Source: Kineococcus aurantiacus
GTDB taxonomy: Bacteria; Actinomycetota; Actinomycetes; Actinomycetales; Kineococcaceae
Direction: 5' to 3'
Assembly (NCBI RefSeq): GCF_013409345.1
Contig: NZ_JACCBB010000001.1
Coordinates: 4,092,001 to 4,156,000, forward strand
DNA length: 64,000 nucleotides
Positions 29,982 to 37,856 of the stretch are shown piece after piece. The notes beneath the pieces are model-generated. The model made no database searches and was not told the DNA's origin. It saw only the letters and a program-made list of their open reading frames with translations. Within the stretch, counting starts at the first letter, position 1. Each line of letters opens with the position of its first letter. A program made the translations under genes and the position numbers.

Positions 29982-32777
29982 ATGGCCACCCCGACGAACG
30001 CGCGCACGACCAGCGGTAGGGGAGGGTCCACCAAGGTGGCGACCGGTTCGCGGGGTGGCACGAAGTCCGGGGCGAAGGCGCCGGCCCGTTCGACGGCGTC
30101 GCGGGGCGGGTCCCGCCCGGCGGCCGGCCGCGCCCCCGCCAAGCGCACCGCCCAGCGCACGCCCGCGCGGCCCGCCCGCAGCGGTCCCCCCTGGCCCCTG
30201 CGCGCCCTGTCGGCGGTCTGGATGGGCTGCGCGCACCTCGTCGGCGGCGCCGCCCGCCGCGTGGGCGACGGCGCCCGCGACCTCGACCCCGAGCTGCGCC
30301 GCGACGGCGCGGGGTTCGCGCTGCTGGCCCTCGCCATCGTCGTGGCCGCCCGCGAGTGGTGGGGCCTGCCCGGCCGCGGCGGTGCGGTGGTCCACACCGT
30401 CGTCGCGGGCACCTTCGGCGAGGTCGCGCTGGCGCTGCCCGTCGTCCTGGTCGGGCTGTCGGTGCACCTGCTGCGCCACCCCGACCACACCCAGACGACG
30501 ACCCGCGCGGTCGTCGGCTCCCTCGCGCTGACCCTGTCCGCCGCGGGCCTGGTCCACCTGGCCACCGGTGCCCCCTCGCCGACCGGCCCGCAGGGCGCGA
30601 GCGTCGTCACCGACGCCGGCGGCATGCTCGGGTTCCTCGTCGCGGGCCCGCTGACCACGGCGCTCACCGCCTGGGTGGTGGTGCCGATCCTCGTGCTGCT
30701 CGGGTTCTTCGGGGTCCTCGTGCTCACGGCGACCCCCGTGCACGCCATCCCCTCCCGGCTGCAGGAGGCCTACGAGCGGCTGACCCACCACCCGCACCGC
30801 CCGGCGCCGGCCGAGCGCGGGGACCTGCCGGCGCGCGCGCTGGCCCGGCAGCGCGCCGCGCGCGCCCTGGAGGCCGGCGACGCCGACGACGCCGGGGAGG
30901 TGCCGGACAAGCCCCGCCGCCGCCGCGCCGCGGTGGAGCCCGTGACCGGGGACCGCGTCGGGGACGAGGCGTTCGAGCAGGCGGCCCTGACCGACGGGCC
31001 CGCCGAGGCCGGTCCGCGGCCGCGGCCGGGGCAGCGCCGGCCCGTGGCCTCCGACGTGCCCTCCGTGCGCGAGCAGCTCGAGGACGCCCCGCGCGCGGAC
31101 ACCCCGCGCGTCGGCACCCCCCGCGTCGACGCCGCCTCGGTGCCGGCGAGCAAGCCCAAGGACCTGCAGCCGCCGGCCTCGACGCCGCTGCCGCCGCGCA
31201 TCGAGCAGCTCACGCTGGCCCCCGACGTCACCTACGCCCTGCCGGAGCCGGCCGCCCTGACCCCGGGCACCCCGCCCAAGGAGCGCAGCGCCGCCAACGA
31301 CCGCGTGGTCGAGGCGCTGTCGGGGGTCCTGGACCAGTTCGACATCGACGCGCGCGTCACCGGCTTCTCCCGCGGACCGACGGTCACCCGCTACGAGGTG
31401 GAGCTGGGCCCGGGGACCAAGGTCGAGCGCGTCACGCAGCTGTCCAAGAACATCGCCTACGCGGTGGCCAGCGCCGACGTCCGCATCCTGTCGCCCATCC
31501 CGGGCAAGTCGGCCATCGGCATCGAGATCCCGAACTCCGACCGCGAGACGGTCTCCCTGGGCGACGTGCTGCGCTCGCACGTGGCGACCTCCACCGAGCA
31601 CCCCATGGTCATGGGCGTCGGCAAGGACGTCGAGGGCGGCTTCGTCGTGGCCAACCTCGCGAAGATGCCGCACCTGCTGGTGGCCGGGGCCACGGGCGCC
31701 GGGAAGTCGAGCTTCGTCAACTCGATGATCACCTCGATCCTCATGCGGGCCACGCCCGACGAGGTGCGCATGGTGCTGGTCGACCCCAAGCGCGTGGAGC
31801 TGACGATCTACGAGGGCATCCCGCACCTCATCACGCCCATCATCACGAACCCGAAGAAGGCCGCCGAGGCCCTGGAGTGGGTCGTGCGCGAGATGGACAT
31901 CCGCTACGACGACCTGGCCGCCTTCGGCTTCAAGCACGTGGACGACTTCAACAAGGCCGTCCGGGCGGGGAAGGTGCACCCGCCGGAGGGTTCCCAGCGG
32001 GTCCTGCACCCCTACCCGTACCTGCTGGTGATCGTCGACGAGCTGGCCGACCTCATGATGGTCGCCCCCCGCGACGTCGAGGCCTCGATCCAGCGCATCA
32101 CCCAGCTGGCGCGCGCGGCGGGCATCCACCTCGTGCTGGCCACCCAGCGCCCCTCGGTGGACGTCGTCACGGGGCTGATCAAGGCGAACGTGCCGTCCCG
32201 GCTGGCGTTCGCGACGAGCTCGCTGGCCGACTCCCGCGTCGTCCTGGACCAGCCGGGCGCGGAGAAGCTCGTCGGGCAGGGTGACGCGCTGTTCCTGCCG
32301 ATGGGTGCGTCCAAGCCCATGCGCGTGCAGGGGGCGTGGGTCACCGAGAGCGAGATCGAGGCCGTCGTCTCGCACGTGAAGTCGCAGCTGCAGCCGGTCT
32401 ACCGCGACGACGTGGTGGTGGCGGCGCAGAAGAAGCAGGTCGACGAGGAGATCGGGGACGACCTCGACGTCCTGCTGCAGGCGGCCGAGCTGGTCGTCAC
32501 GACCCAGTTCGGGTCGACGTCGATGCTGCAGCGCAAGCTGCGGGTGGGGTTCGCCAAGGCGGGCCGGCTGATGGACCTGCTGGAGTCGCGCGGTGTGGTG
32601 GGCCCGAGCGAGGGCTCGAAGGCGCGCGACGTGCTGGTCCGCCCCGAGGACCTGCCGGCGACGCTGGCGCTGATGCGCGGTGAGGAACCGCCGACGGCGT
32701 TGGAGCCGACGGGTGACCCCGAGGTCGTCGAGGTCGAGGGCGGCGAGGACGCCTGGGAGCTGCTCGACCAGCGCTGA
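29982..32777 (+). CDS. ftsK: DNA translocase FtsK/SpoIIIE
   Basis: 931 residues. A Ser/Thr/Arg/Ala-rich basic start (1-70), four membrane segments (~105-250), and an Ala/Pro/Arg-rich linker (~260-420). The motor domain has Walker A GATGAGKSS near residue 569, the Walker B region LLVIVDELADLMM, and RAAGIHLVLATQRPSVDVV. The C-terminal gamma domain (~840-905; SMLQRKLRVGFAKAGRLMDLLE) reads KOPS-type orienting sequences. It pumps chromosome dimers through the septum. ATG is 6 bases after TACCGT (29970-29975), so probably leaderless. Confidence 0.96.
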   Translation: MATPTNARTTSGRGGSTKVATGSRGGTKSGAKAPARSTASRGGSRPAAGRAPAKRTAQRTPARPARSGPPWPLRALSAVWMGCAHLVGGAARRVGDGARDLDPELRRDGAGFALLALAIVVAAREWWGLPGRGGAVVHTVVAGTFGEVALALPVVLVGLSVHLLRHPDHTQTTTRAVVGSLALTLSAAGLVHLATGAPSPTGPQGASVVTDAGGMLGFLVAGPLTTALTAWVVVPILVLLGFFGVLVLTATPVHAIPSRLQEAYERLTHHPHRPAPAERGDLPARALARQRAARALEAGDADDAGEVPDKPRRRRAAVEPVTGDRVGDEAFEQAALTDGPAEAGPRPRPGQRRPVASDVPSVREQLEDAPRADTPRVGTPRVDAASVPASKPKDLQPPASTPLPPRIEQLTLAPDVTYALPEPAALTPGTPPKERSAANDRVVEALSGVLDQFDIDARVTGFSRGPTVTRYEVELGPGTKVERVTQLSKNIAYAVASADVRILSPIPGKSAIGIEIPNSDRETVSLGDVLRSHVATSTEHPMVMGVGKDVEGGFVVANLAKMPHLLVAGATGAGKSSFVNSMITSILMRATPDEVRMVLVDPKRVELTIYEGIPHLITPIITNPKKAAEALEWVVREMDIRYDDLAAFGFKHVDDFNKAVRAGKVHPPEGSQRVLHPYPYLLVIVDELADLMMVAPRDVEASIQRITQLARAAGIHLVLATQRPSVDVVTGLIKANVPSRLAFATSSLADSRVVLDQPGAEKLVGQGDALFLPMGASKPMRVQGAWVTESEIEAVVSHVKSQLQPVYRDDVVVAAQKKQVDEEIGDDLDVLLQAAELVVTTQFGSTSMLQRKLRVGFAKAGRLMDLLESRGVVGPSEGSKARDVLVRPEDLPATLALMRGEEPPTALEPTGDPEVVEVEGGEDAWELLDQR

Positions 32778-32795
32778 GCGGGCGACACGACGCGT

Positions 32796-32838
32796 CACGG
32801 AGAGCGAGCAGTCTGTCGCGTAACGGTGACTCTCCGTG
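32796..32838. repeat. Inverted repeat just upstream of the NYN gene -10
   Basis: CACGGAGAG (32796-32804) and CTCTCCGTG (32830-32838) are perfect 9-base complements 25 bases apart. The second arm touches the -10 box at 32839. It could be an operator or part of the ftsK terminator. Confidence 0.5.
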
Positions 32839-32844
32839 TAACTT
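32839..32844 (+). promoter_or_regulatory. Probable -10 box (TAACTT) of the NYN gene
   Basis: TAACTT ends 6 bases before ATG 32851 and no Shine-Dalgarno is present. It lies in the most AT-rich spot of this gap. Confidence 0.45.
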
Positions 32845-32850
32845 TGAGTC

Positions 32851-33708
32851 ATGGACGTGCCCCGACCCCACGAGCCGGCCCGCCCGTCCAGCGAACGGCC
32901 CGGCGAGCGGCGCGACCTGGACCTGCTCGTGTGGGACGCGCCCAACATCGACATGACCCTGTCGTCCATCCTGGGCTCGCGCCCGGCCTCCTCCGACCGC
33001 CCCCGCTTCGACGCCATCGCGCGGTGGTTCCTGTCCGAGGCGGCCGACCACGAGGTCGAGGGCTGCGTCTTCACCAACGTCCACCCCACCAGCGCGGTGT
33101 CCCTGCGCGGCTGGATCGAGGCCCTGCGCAACTTCGGCTACGCCGTCTTCGCCCGGCCCAAGGTCCACCCCGAGGACGACGTCGACGACGCCATGCTGCA
33201 GCACATCGCCGCCCGGCAGGCCTCCCACCGGCTGCGCCGGGTCGTGGTCGCCAGCGGTGACGGCCGCAACTTCCTGGCCCCCCTGGAGGAGCTGCACCGG
33301 GCCGGGGTCCGCGTCGTCGTGCTGTCCTTCGCCGAGGTCGCCGGGTACGCGCAGGAGTCACCGCTCATCGAGTTCGTGGACCTGGAGGACGTGCCCGGCG
33401 CGTTCCAGGTCTCCCTCGGCCGCACCCGGCTCACGGCGCTGCCCCCCGGCGGCGGGTGGTTCCGCCCGACCCGTCCCATGCGGGCCCTGCTGGAGGACGG
33501 CGGCCCGCTGGAGCACCCGCCCGTGCCCGCCGAGCCGCTGCGCACCGCACCGGGCGCCGACCAGCAGCCCGAGCGGACGCCCGACCCCGCACCGGTCGCC
33601 GCACCCGCCGCCGCACCCGTCGCGGAACCGCCCGGCACCGGTGCCCCCGAGGTCGGCGAGGTCGGCCGGGTCCACGGCGCCCACCCCCAGCGGGTGCGCA
33701 GCGCCTGA
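32851..33708 (+). CDS. NYN/PIN-like domain protein (putative RNase)
   Basis: 285 residues. The NYN domain (~24-185) has the acidic residues of a PIN-like nuclease: LLVWDAPNIDMTL, PEDDVDDAMLQHIAA and VVVASGDGRNFLAPLEEL. Residues ~225-285 are a Pro/Ala-rich disordered tail. Such proteins are widespread in actinobacteria; substrate RNAs are unknown. It stands between ftsK and rimO with its own leaderless promoter. An inverted repeat covers the -35 region. Confidence 0.85.
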   Translation: MDVPRPHEPARPSSERPGERRDLDLLVWDAPNIDMTLSSILGSRPASSDRPRFDAIARWFLSEAADHEVEGCVFTNVHPTSAVSLRGWIEALRNFGYAVFARPKVHPEDDVDDAMLQHIAARQASHRLRRVVVASGDGRNFLAPLEELHRAGVRVVVLSFAEVAGYAQESPLIEFVDLEDVPGAFQVSLGRTRLTALPPGGGWFRPTRPMRALLEDGGPLEHPPVPAEPLRTAPGADQQPERTPDPAPVAAPAAAPVAEPPGTGAPEVGEVGRVHGAHPQRVRSA

Positions 33709-33744
33709 TCCCGGCGGGCCCCGCCCGGCCCGTACCCTGGGAGG

Positions 33745-35208
33745 GTGCCTCCCCTCCCCGGACCCCCGCGTTCCGTCGCGCTCGTGACGCTGGGCTGCGC
33801 CCGCAACGACGTCGACTCCGAAGAGCTCGCGGGGCGGCTCGCCGACGCCGGGTGGACCCTCGTCGACGACGCCGACGGCGCCGACGTCGCCGTGGTGAAC
33901 ACCTGCGGGTTCGTGGAGCAGGCCAAGAAGGACTCCATCGACACTGTCCTGGCCGCCGCCGACCTCAAGGAGGCCGGCCGGACGAAGGCCGTCGTCGCCG
34001 TCGGGTGCATGGCCGAGCGCTACGGCAAGGACCTCGCCGAGTCGCTGCCCGAGGCCGACGCAGTCCTCGGCTTCGACTCCTACGGCGACCTGTCCGCCCA
34101 CCTCGAGGCGGTCCTGCACGGGGAGAAGCCGCAGGCTCACGTGCCCCGCGACCGCCGGTCGCTGCTGCCGCTGGCCCCCGTGGACCGGCAGGCCGCGCGC
34201 GCCGCCGCCCTCGCCGCCGCACCGGACCTGCCCGAGGGGCTGGCCCCGGCCAGCGGGCCGCGCGTCGTGCGCCGCCGCCTGGGCTCCGGCCCCTGGGCGC
34301 CCGTCAAGATCGCCGCCGGCTGCGACCGCCGCTGCTCGTTCTGCGCCATCCCCGCCTTCCGCGGCTCCTTCGTCTCCCGTCCCGGCGACGAGGTCGTCGC
34401 CGAGACGCAGTGGCTGGCCGAGCAGGGCGTCAAGGAGGTGTTCCTCGTCTCGGAGAACACCACCTCCTACGGCAAGGACCTGGGGGACCTGCGGGCCCTG
34501 GAGGCGCTGCTGCCGCGCGTCGCGGCCGTCGAGGGCGTCGAACGGGTCCGGGTCTCCTACCTGCAGCCCGCCGAGGTGCGCCCGGGCCTGCTGGACGCCC
34601 TGACGCGGACCCCGGGCGTGGTCCCGTACTTCGACCTGTCCTTCCAGCACTCCGCGCCGAACGTCCTGCGCCGCATGCGCCGCTTCGGCAGCACCGAGTC
34701 CTTCCTCGCCCTGCTGCAGCAGGTCCGCGACCGGTTCCCCACGGCCGGCGTCCGCTCCAACGTCATCGTCGGCTTCCCCGGCGAGACCGAGGCCGACCTC
34801 GACGAGCTGTGCTCGTTCCTGGAGCAGGCCCGCCTCGACGTCGTCGGCGTCTTCGGCTACTCCGACGAGGACGGCACCGAGGCCGAGACGCTCGACGGCA
34901 AGCTGCCCGCCGACGTCGTCGCGGCCCGGGTCGACCGCGTCAGCCGCCTCGTGGAGGAGCTCGTGGCCCAGCGCGCCGAGGAGCGCCTCGGCGAGGTCGT
35001 CGAGGTGCTCGTGGAGTCCGTGGTCGACGAGGACGGCGACCCGCACGTCGTGGGCCGCGCCGCGCACCAGGGGCCCGACGTCGACGGCGAGACCGAGCTC
35101 GACCTCCCGGCCGGCTGGACCGTCGCCGTGGGCGACCTCGTGCGGGCCCGCGTGACGGGCGTGGCGGGCGCTGACCTGCTCGCCGAACCGGTCGGGACTA
35201 CGGTCTGA
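33745..35208 (+). CDS. rimO: Ribosomal protein S12 methylthiotransferase
   Basis: 487 residues. Radical-SAM enzyme that methylthiolates an Asp of ribosomal protein S12. The N-terminal UPF0004 domain cysteines lie in [28 protein letters not shown] and [11 protein letters not shown]; the radical-SAM cluster is [27 protein letters not shown] and [12 protein letters not shown] follow; a TRAM-like end closes it. The NDVDSE motif separates RimO from MiaB. GTG 33745 is 6 bases after TACCCT (33733-33738). pgsA follows after 2 bases but also has its own -10 inside the rimO end. Confidence 0.96.
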   Translation: MPPLPGPPRSVALVTLGCARNDVDSEELAGRLADAGWTLVDDADGADVAVVNTCGFVEQAKKDSIDTVLAAADLKEAGRTKAVVAVGCMAERYGKDLAESLPEADAVLGFDSYGDLSAHLEAVLHGEKPQAHVPRDRRSLLPLAPVDRQAARAAALAAAPDLPEGLAPASGPRVVRRRLGSGPWAPVKIAAGCDRRCSFCAIPAFRGSFVSRPGDEVVAETQWLAEQGVKEVFLVSENTTSYGKDLGDLRALEALLPRVAAVEGVERVRVSYLQPAEVRPGLLDALTRTPGVVPYFDLSFQHSAPNVLRRMRRFGSTESFLALLQQVRDRFPTAGVRSNVIVGFPGETEADLDELCSFLEQARLDVVGVFGYSDEDGTEAETLDGKLPADVVAARVDRVSRLVEELVAQRAEERLGEVVEVLVESVVDEDGDPHVVGRAAHQGPDVDGETELDLPAGWTVAVGDLVRARVTGVAGADLLAEPVGTTV

Positions 35209-35210
35209 GC

Positions 35211-35786
35211 ATGAGCACCAGGACGGGGTCGGAGCGGCTGGGCGTGCACCGGGGGCACGTCCCCAACGCGCTGACGGTCCTGCGGCTGGTCTTCGTCCCC
35301 GTCTTCGTGTGGTTCCTGGCCGCCGACGGGGGCACGGACTGGAAGTGGCGCACGGCGGCCGCGGCCGTGTTCATCGCCGCGAGCATCACCGACCGCTACG
35401 ACGGGCACCTGGCCCGGCGCTGGGAGGTCGTCAGCGACTTCGGCAAGATCGCCGACCCCATCGCCGACAAGGCGCTCATCGGGGCCGGGCTGGTCGTCCT
35501 GTCGCTGCAGGGGCGGCTGTGGTGGTGGATGACGATCGTCATCCTCGCCCGCGAGCTGCTCGTGACGCTGCTGCGCTTCCTCGTCATCCGGCGCGGGGTC
35601 ATCCCGGCCGCCAAGGGCGGCAAGGTCAAGACGGTCGTGCAGACCGTCGCCGTCGGGCTGTTCACGCTGCCGCTGCCCGCGGCCCTGGACCCGCTGTGCC
35701 TGGCGGTCATGGGCGTCGCGGTCGTGCTGACGATCTGGAGCGCCTGGGCGTACTTCGTGGCCGGGGCGAAGCTGCTGCGCCGGTGA
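35211..35786 (+). CDS. pgsA: CDP-diacylglycerol--glycerol-3-phosphate 3-phosphatidyltransferase
   Basis: 191 residues, integral membrane. It makes phosphatidylglycerol phosphate from CDP-diacylglycerol. CDP-alcohol transferase motif DRYDGHLAR-N8-G-N3-D-N3-D is complete (SDFGKIADPIADKAL). Five to six hydrophobic segments. ATG 35211 is 6 bases after TACGGT (35199-35204), which lies within the last codons of rimO. Its stop overlaps cinA by GTGA. The order pgsA-cinA-clgR is conserved in actinobacteria. Confidence 0.96.
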   Translation: MSTRTGSERLGVHRGHVPNALTVLRLVFVPVFVWFLAADGGTDWKWRTAAAAVFIAASITDRYDGHLARRWEVVSDFGKIADPIADKALIGAGLVVLSLQGRLWWWMTIVILARELLVTLLRFLVIRRGVIPAAKGGKVKTVVQTVAVGLFTLPLPAALDPLCLAVMGVAVVLTIWSAWAYFVAGAKLLRR

Positions 35787-36292
35787 CCGACCCGCGCGAG
35801 GTCGTGGGCGGGCTGACCGCCGCCGGCCTCACCGTCGCCACGGCGGAGTCGCTGACCGGGGGGCTGCTCTGCGCGACCCTCGTGGACGTGCCGGGGGCCT
35901 CGGCCGTCGTGCGCGGCGGGGTCGTGGCCTACGCCACCGAGCTCAAGGCGTCCGTGCTGGGGGTGCCCGCCGACGCCCTGGCCCGCACCGGGCCGGTCGA
36001 CGGGTTCGTGGCCGAGCAGATGGCGCGCGGCGCGCGGGCGGTGCTGGGCGCGGACGTGGGGGTCGCCACCACGGGCGTCGCCGGCCCGGGCCCGGCGGAC
36101 GGCTTCCCCGCCGGGACGGTGTTCCTCGGGCTGGCCGCGGACTGGCTGCCGGGCGGGGCCCGGCACGTGCGGCTCGCGCTGGAGGGGGACCGGCCGGCGA
36201 TCCGCCGCGACAGCGTCGAGCGGGCGCTGGCCGAGGTCTCCCGGCTCCTGCGCGGCCGGGACGCGGAACAGGATGCCGCGCCCGGGAGTTGA
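35783..36292 (+). CDS. cinA: CinA C-terminal domain amidohydrolase (PncC-type)
   Basis: 169 residues: only the C-terminal domain of CinA, as in stand-alone PncC enzymes that deamidate nicotinamide mononucleotide. Motifs: [17 protein letters not shown] with the catalytic Ser, [40 protein letters not shown]. It starts inside the pgsA stop (GTGA), so translation is coupled. The nucleotide-salvage role is known from family members. Confidence 0.94.
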   Translation: MTDPREVVGGLTAAGLTVATAESLTGGLLCATLVDVPGASAVVRGGVVAYATELKASVLGVPADALARTGPVDGFVAEQMARGARAVLGADVGVATTGVAGPGPADGFPAGTVFLGLAADWLPGGARHVRLALEGDRPAIRRDSVERALAEVSRLLRGRDAEQDAAPGS

Positions 36293-36348
36293 GCCAGTCG
36301 TGCGCAACTCTGCTCCCACCACCACCTCCGCGGCCCGGCCGGGGTACG

Positions 36349-36364
36349 GTGGTGGTTCCACCAC
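36349..36364. promoter_or_regulatory. Palindrome at the clgR promoter, possible operator
   Basis: GTGGTGG-TT-CCACCAC is a perfect 7+7 inverted repeat that overlaps a -10-like TACGGT (36345-36350), 80 bases upstream of clgR. ClgR proteins are often autoregulated, but this is not the published ClgR site, so the binder is unknown. Confidence 0.35.
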
Positions 36365-36443
36365 TGGCAGCGACCGAGCAGTCCAGGACGGACGTCCCGC
36401 TCTGCGAAGCCTGCCACCTCGACTCCCTGAGGGAGGCCGCCGC

Positions 36444-36950
36444 ATGGTCGTGCTCCGCCGGACGATCGGTGACGTGCTGCGCGATGAACGGCGCGGGCAG
36501 CAGCGGACCCTGCGCGAGGTGTCCTCCACCGCCCGGGTCTCGCTCGGGTACCTCAGCGAGGTCGAACGGGGCCAGAAGGAGGCTTCCAGCGAGCTCCTGG
36601 CCTCCATCTGCACCGCCCTCGACGTCCCGCTGTCCCAGGTCCTGGGCGAGGTGACGCGCCGCATCGCCGACGAGGAGGGTGTCGGCCGCCGCCGCTACGC
36701 CGCCGAGGGCATCGTCCCCACCCCCGTCCCGTCCCCGGTCCCCGCCCCGGCTCCGGCCGTCGCCCCGGTCCCCGCCGACGACGACCTCGATACCCTCGTC
36801 GAGCAGGCCGTCGACTCCGTCGTCGACCAGGCCATCGACTCGGCCCTGCACGAGGTCCCCACCGGCGGCCGGGAGTTCGCCGTGCAGCTCGAGGGCCTGC
36901 CCGACGAGCTGGAGCTCATCCTGCGCCGCCGGCTCGTCTCGGCCGCCTGA
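36444..36950 (+). CDS. clgR: ClgR-type XRE-family transcriptional regulator
   Basis: 168 residues, ATG with GGGAGG at 36431-36436. The HTH (residues ~8-65) shows [20 protein letters not shown] and [20 protein letters not shown], the ClgR hallmark. The middle is a Pro/Ala/Val linker; the tail is acidic and the end VSAA is a ClpP-type degron-like C-terminus, as ClgR is degraded by Clp. It activates clp protease and repair genes in Streptomyces, Corynebacterium and Mycobacterium. The place after pgsA-cinA supports the call. Confidence 0.92.
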   Translation: MVVLRRTIGDVLRDERRGQQRTLREVSSTARVSLGYLSEVERGQKEASSELLASICTALDVPLSQVLGEVTRRIADEEGVGRRRYAAEGIVPTPVPSPVPAPAPAVAPVPADDDLDTLVEQAVDSVVDQAIDSALHEVPTGGREFAVQLEGLPDELELILRRRLVSAA

Positions 36951-36976
36951 GGTCTACCGGCGGGTCCGGTAGGACC
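36951..36976. terminator. Possible bidirectional terminator between clgR and nei2
   Basis: GGTCTACCGG (36951-36960) pairs with CCGGTAGGACC (36966-36976) with one bulged base. It lies directly after clgR and over the last codons of the convergent nei2 gene. Confidence 0.45.
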
Positions 36977-37853
36977 GCGCCGGGACCGCCCGGCCCGACG
37001 GCCGTCCGGAGCTGCCCAGCGGGCGCTGCGGGCGGCCGTCGTCCGTCGGGGCCGGGCCGCGCTGGCACCCCGGGCAGTAGAACGCCGTGCGGTCTTTCGG
37101 CGGGGTGCCGATGGGTGCCACCCGCACCGTCGCTGCGCACCGCAGGCACGGCAGCCCCGACCGCGCGTGCGCGAAGTTCTGCCGGCCCCGCCGCAGGTCA
37201 CCCGTCGTCACCTGGTCGACGCGCTCCTTGTTGACGTCGAGCAGCCGGTGCACGAGGGCGACGAACGCCGTCGGGTCCTCCACGTCCGCGACGGGGGACC
37301 ACGGCGTGAGGCGGGCCAGGAAGCACGCCTCGGCCATGTAGAACGTGCCCACCCCCGCCAGGACCCGCTGGTCCAGCAGCGCCGCCCCCAGCTCGCGGCC
37401 GGGATCCTCGGTGAGCCGCCGCTCGGCCTCGGCGGGGTCCCAGCCGGGCCCCAGCAGGTCCGGGCCGAGGTGGCCGACGAGCTCGTGCTCGCGGTCGGTG
37501 GGCACCACGTCGAGCATCCCCAGCTTGTGCCCGACCGCCGTCCAGTCCCGCGTCACCAGGACCGCCCGGGTGCCCGACGCCGACCGCCGGTGGCCCCGCT
37601 CACCGGTCCGCTCGACGTACCAGGACCCCTCCATTCGCAGGTGGCTGTGCAGCGTCAGCGCCGGGTCCTCGCCGTGCGCCGCGAGCCGCGTCAGCAGGTG
37701 CTTGCCGGCGCTGACGGTCCCCAGGACCGGCCGCCCGGACAGGTCCACGGTGGCCAGGCTCGGCCAGCGCAGGTCGCTGGTCAGCAGCTCCCGGCCCGAC
37801 AGCGCCTTGTCCAGCCGCTGCGCGGTGCGCCACACGACGTCGCCCTCGGGCAC
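36954..37853 (-). CDS. nei2: Fpg/Nei family DNA glycosylase (Nei2 type)
   Basis: 299 residues. It removes oxidised bases and nicks the strand. PEGD with the catalytic Pro directly after the start, the H2TH region (LLDQRVLAGVGTFYMAEACFLA), and a C-terminal zinc finger (CLRCAATV ... FYCPGCQRG), followed by an Arg/Pro-rich tail of ~30 residues. GTG 37853 lies 3 bases after the lhr stop, so the two are coupled; lhr-nei2 pairs are a known actinobacterial repair unit. Confidence 0.93.
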   Translation of the reverse strand: MPEGDVVWRTAQRLDKALSGRELLTSDLRWPSLATVDLSGRPVLGTVSAGKHLLTRLAAHGEDPALTLHSHLRMEGSWYVERTGERGHRRSASGTRAVLVTRDWTAVGHKLGMLDVVPTDREHELVGHLGPDLLGPGWDPAEAERRLTEDPGRELGAALLDQRVLAGVGTFYMAEACFLARLTPWSPVADVEDPTAFVALVHRLLDVNKERVDQVTTGDLRRGRQNFAHARSGLPCLRCAATVRVAPIGTPPKDRTAFYCPGCQRGPAPTDDGRPQRPLGSSGRPSGRAVPARSYRTRR

Positions 37854-37856
37854 CCC

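Noticed and set aside
29787-33131. A 1114-codon minus-strand frame over ftsK and the NYN gene
   Set aside because: Same shadow composition; the plus strand has complete FtsK motifs.
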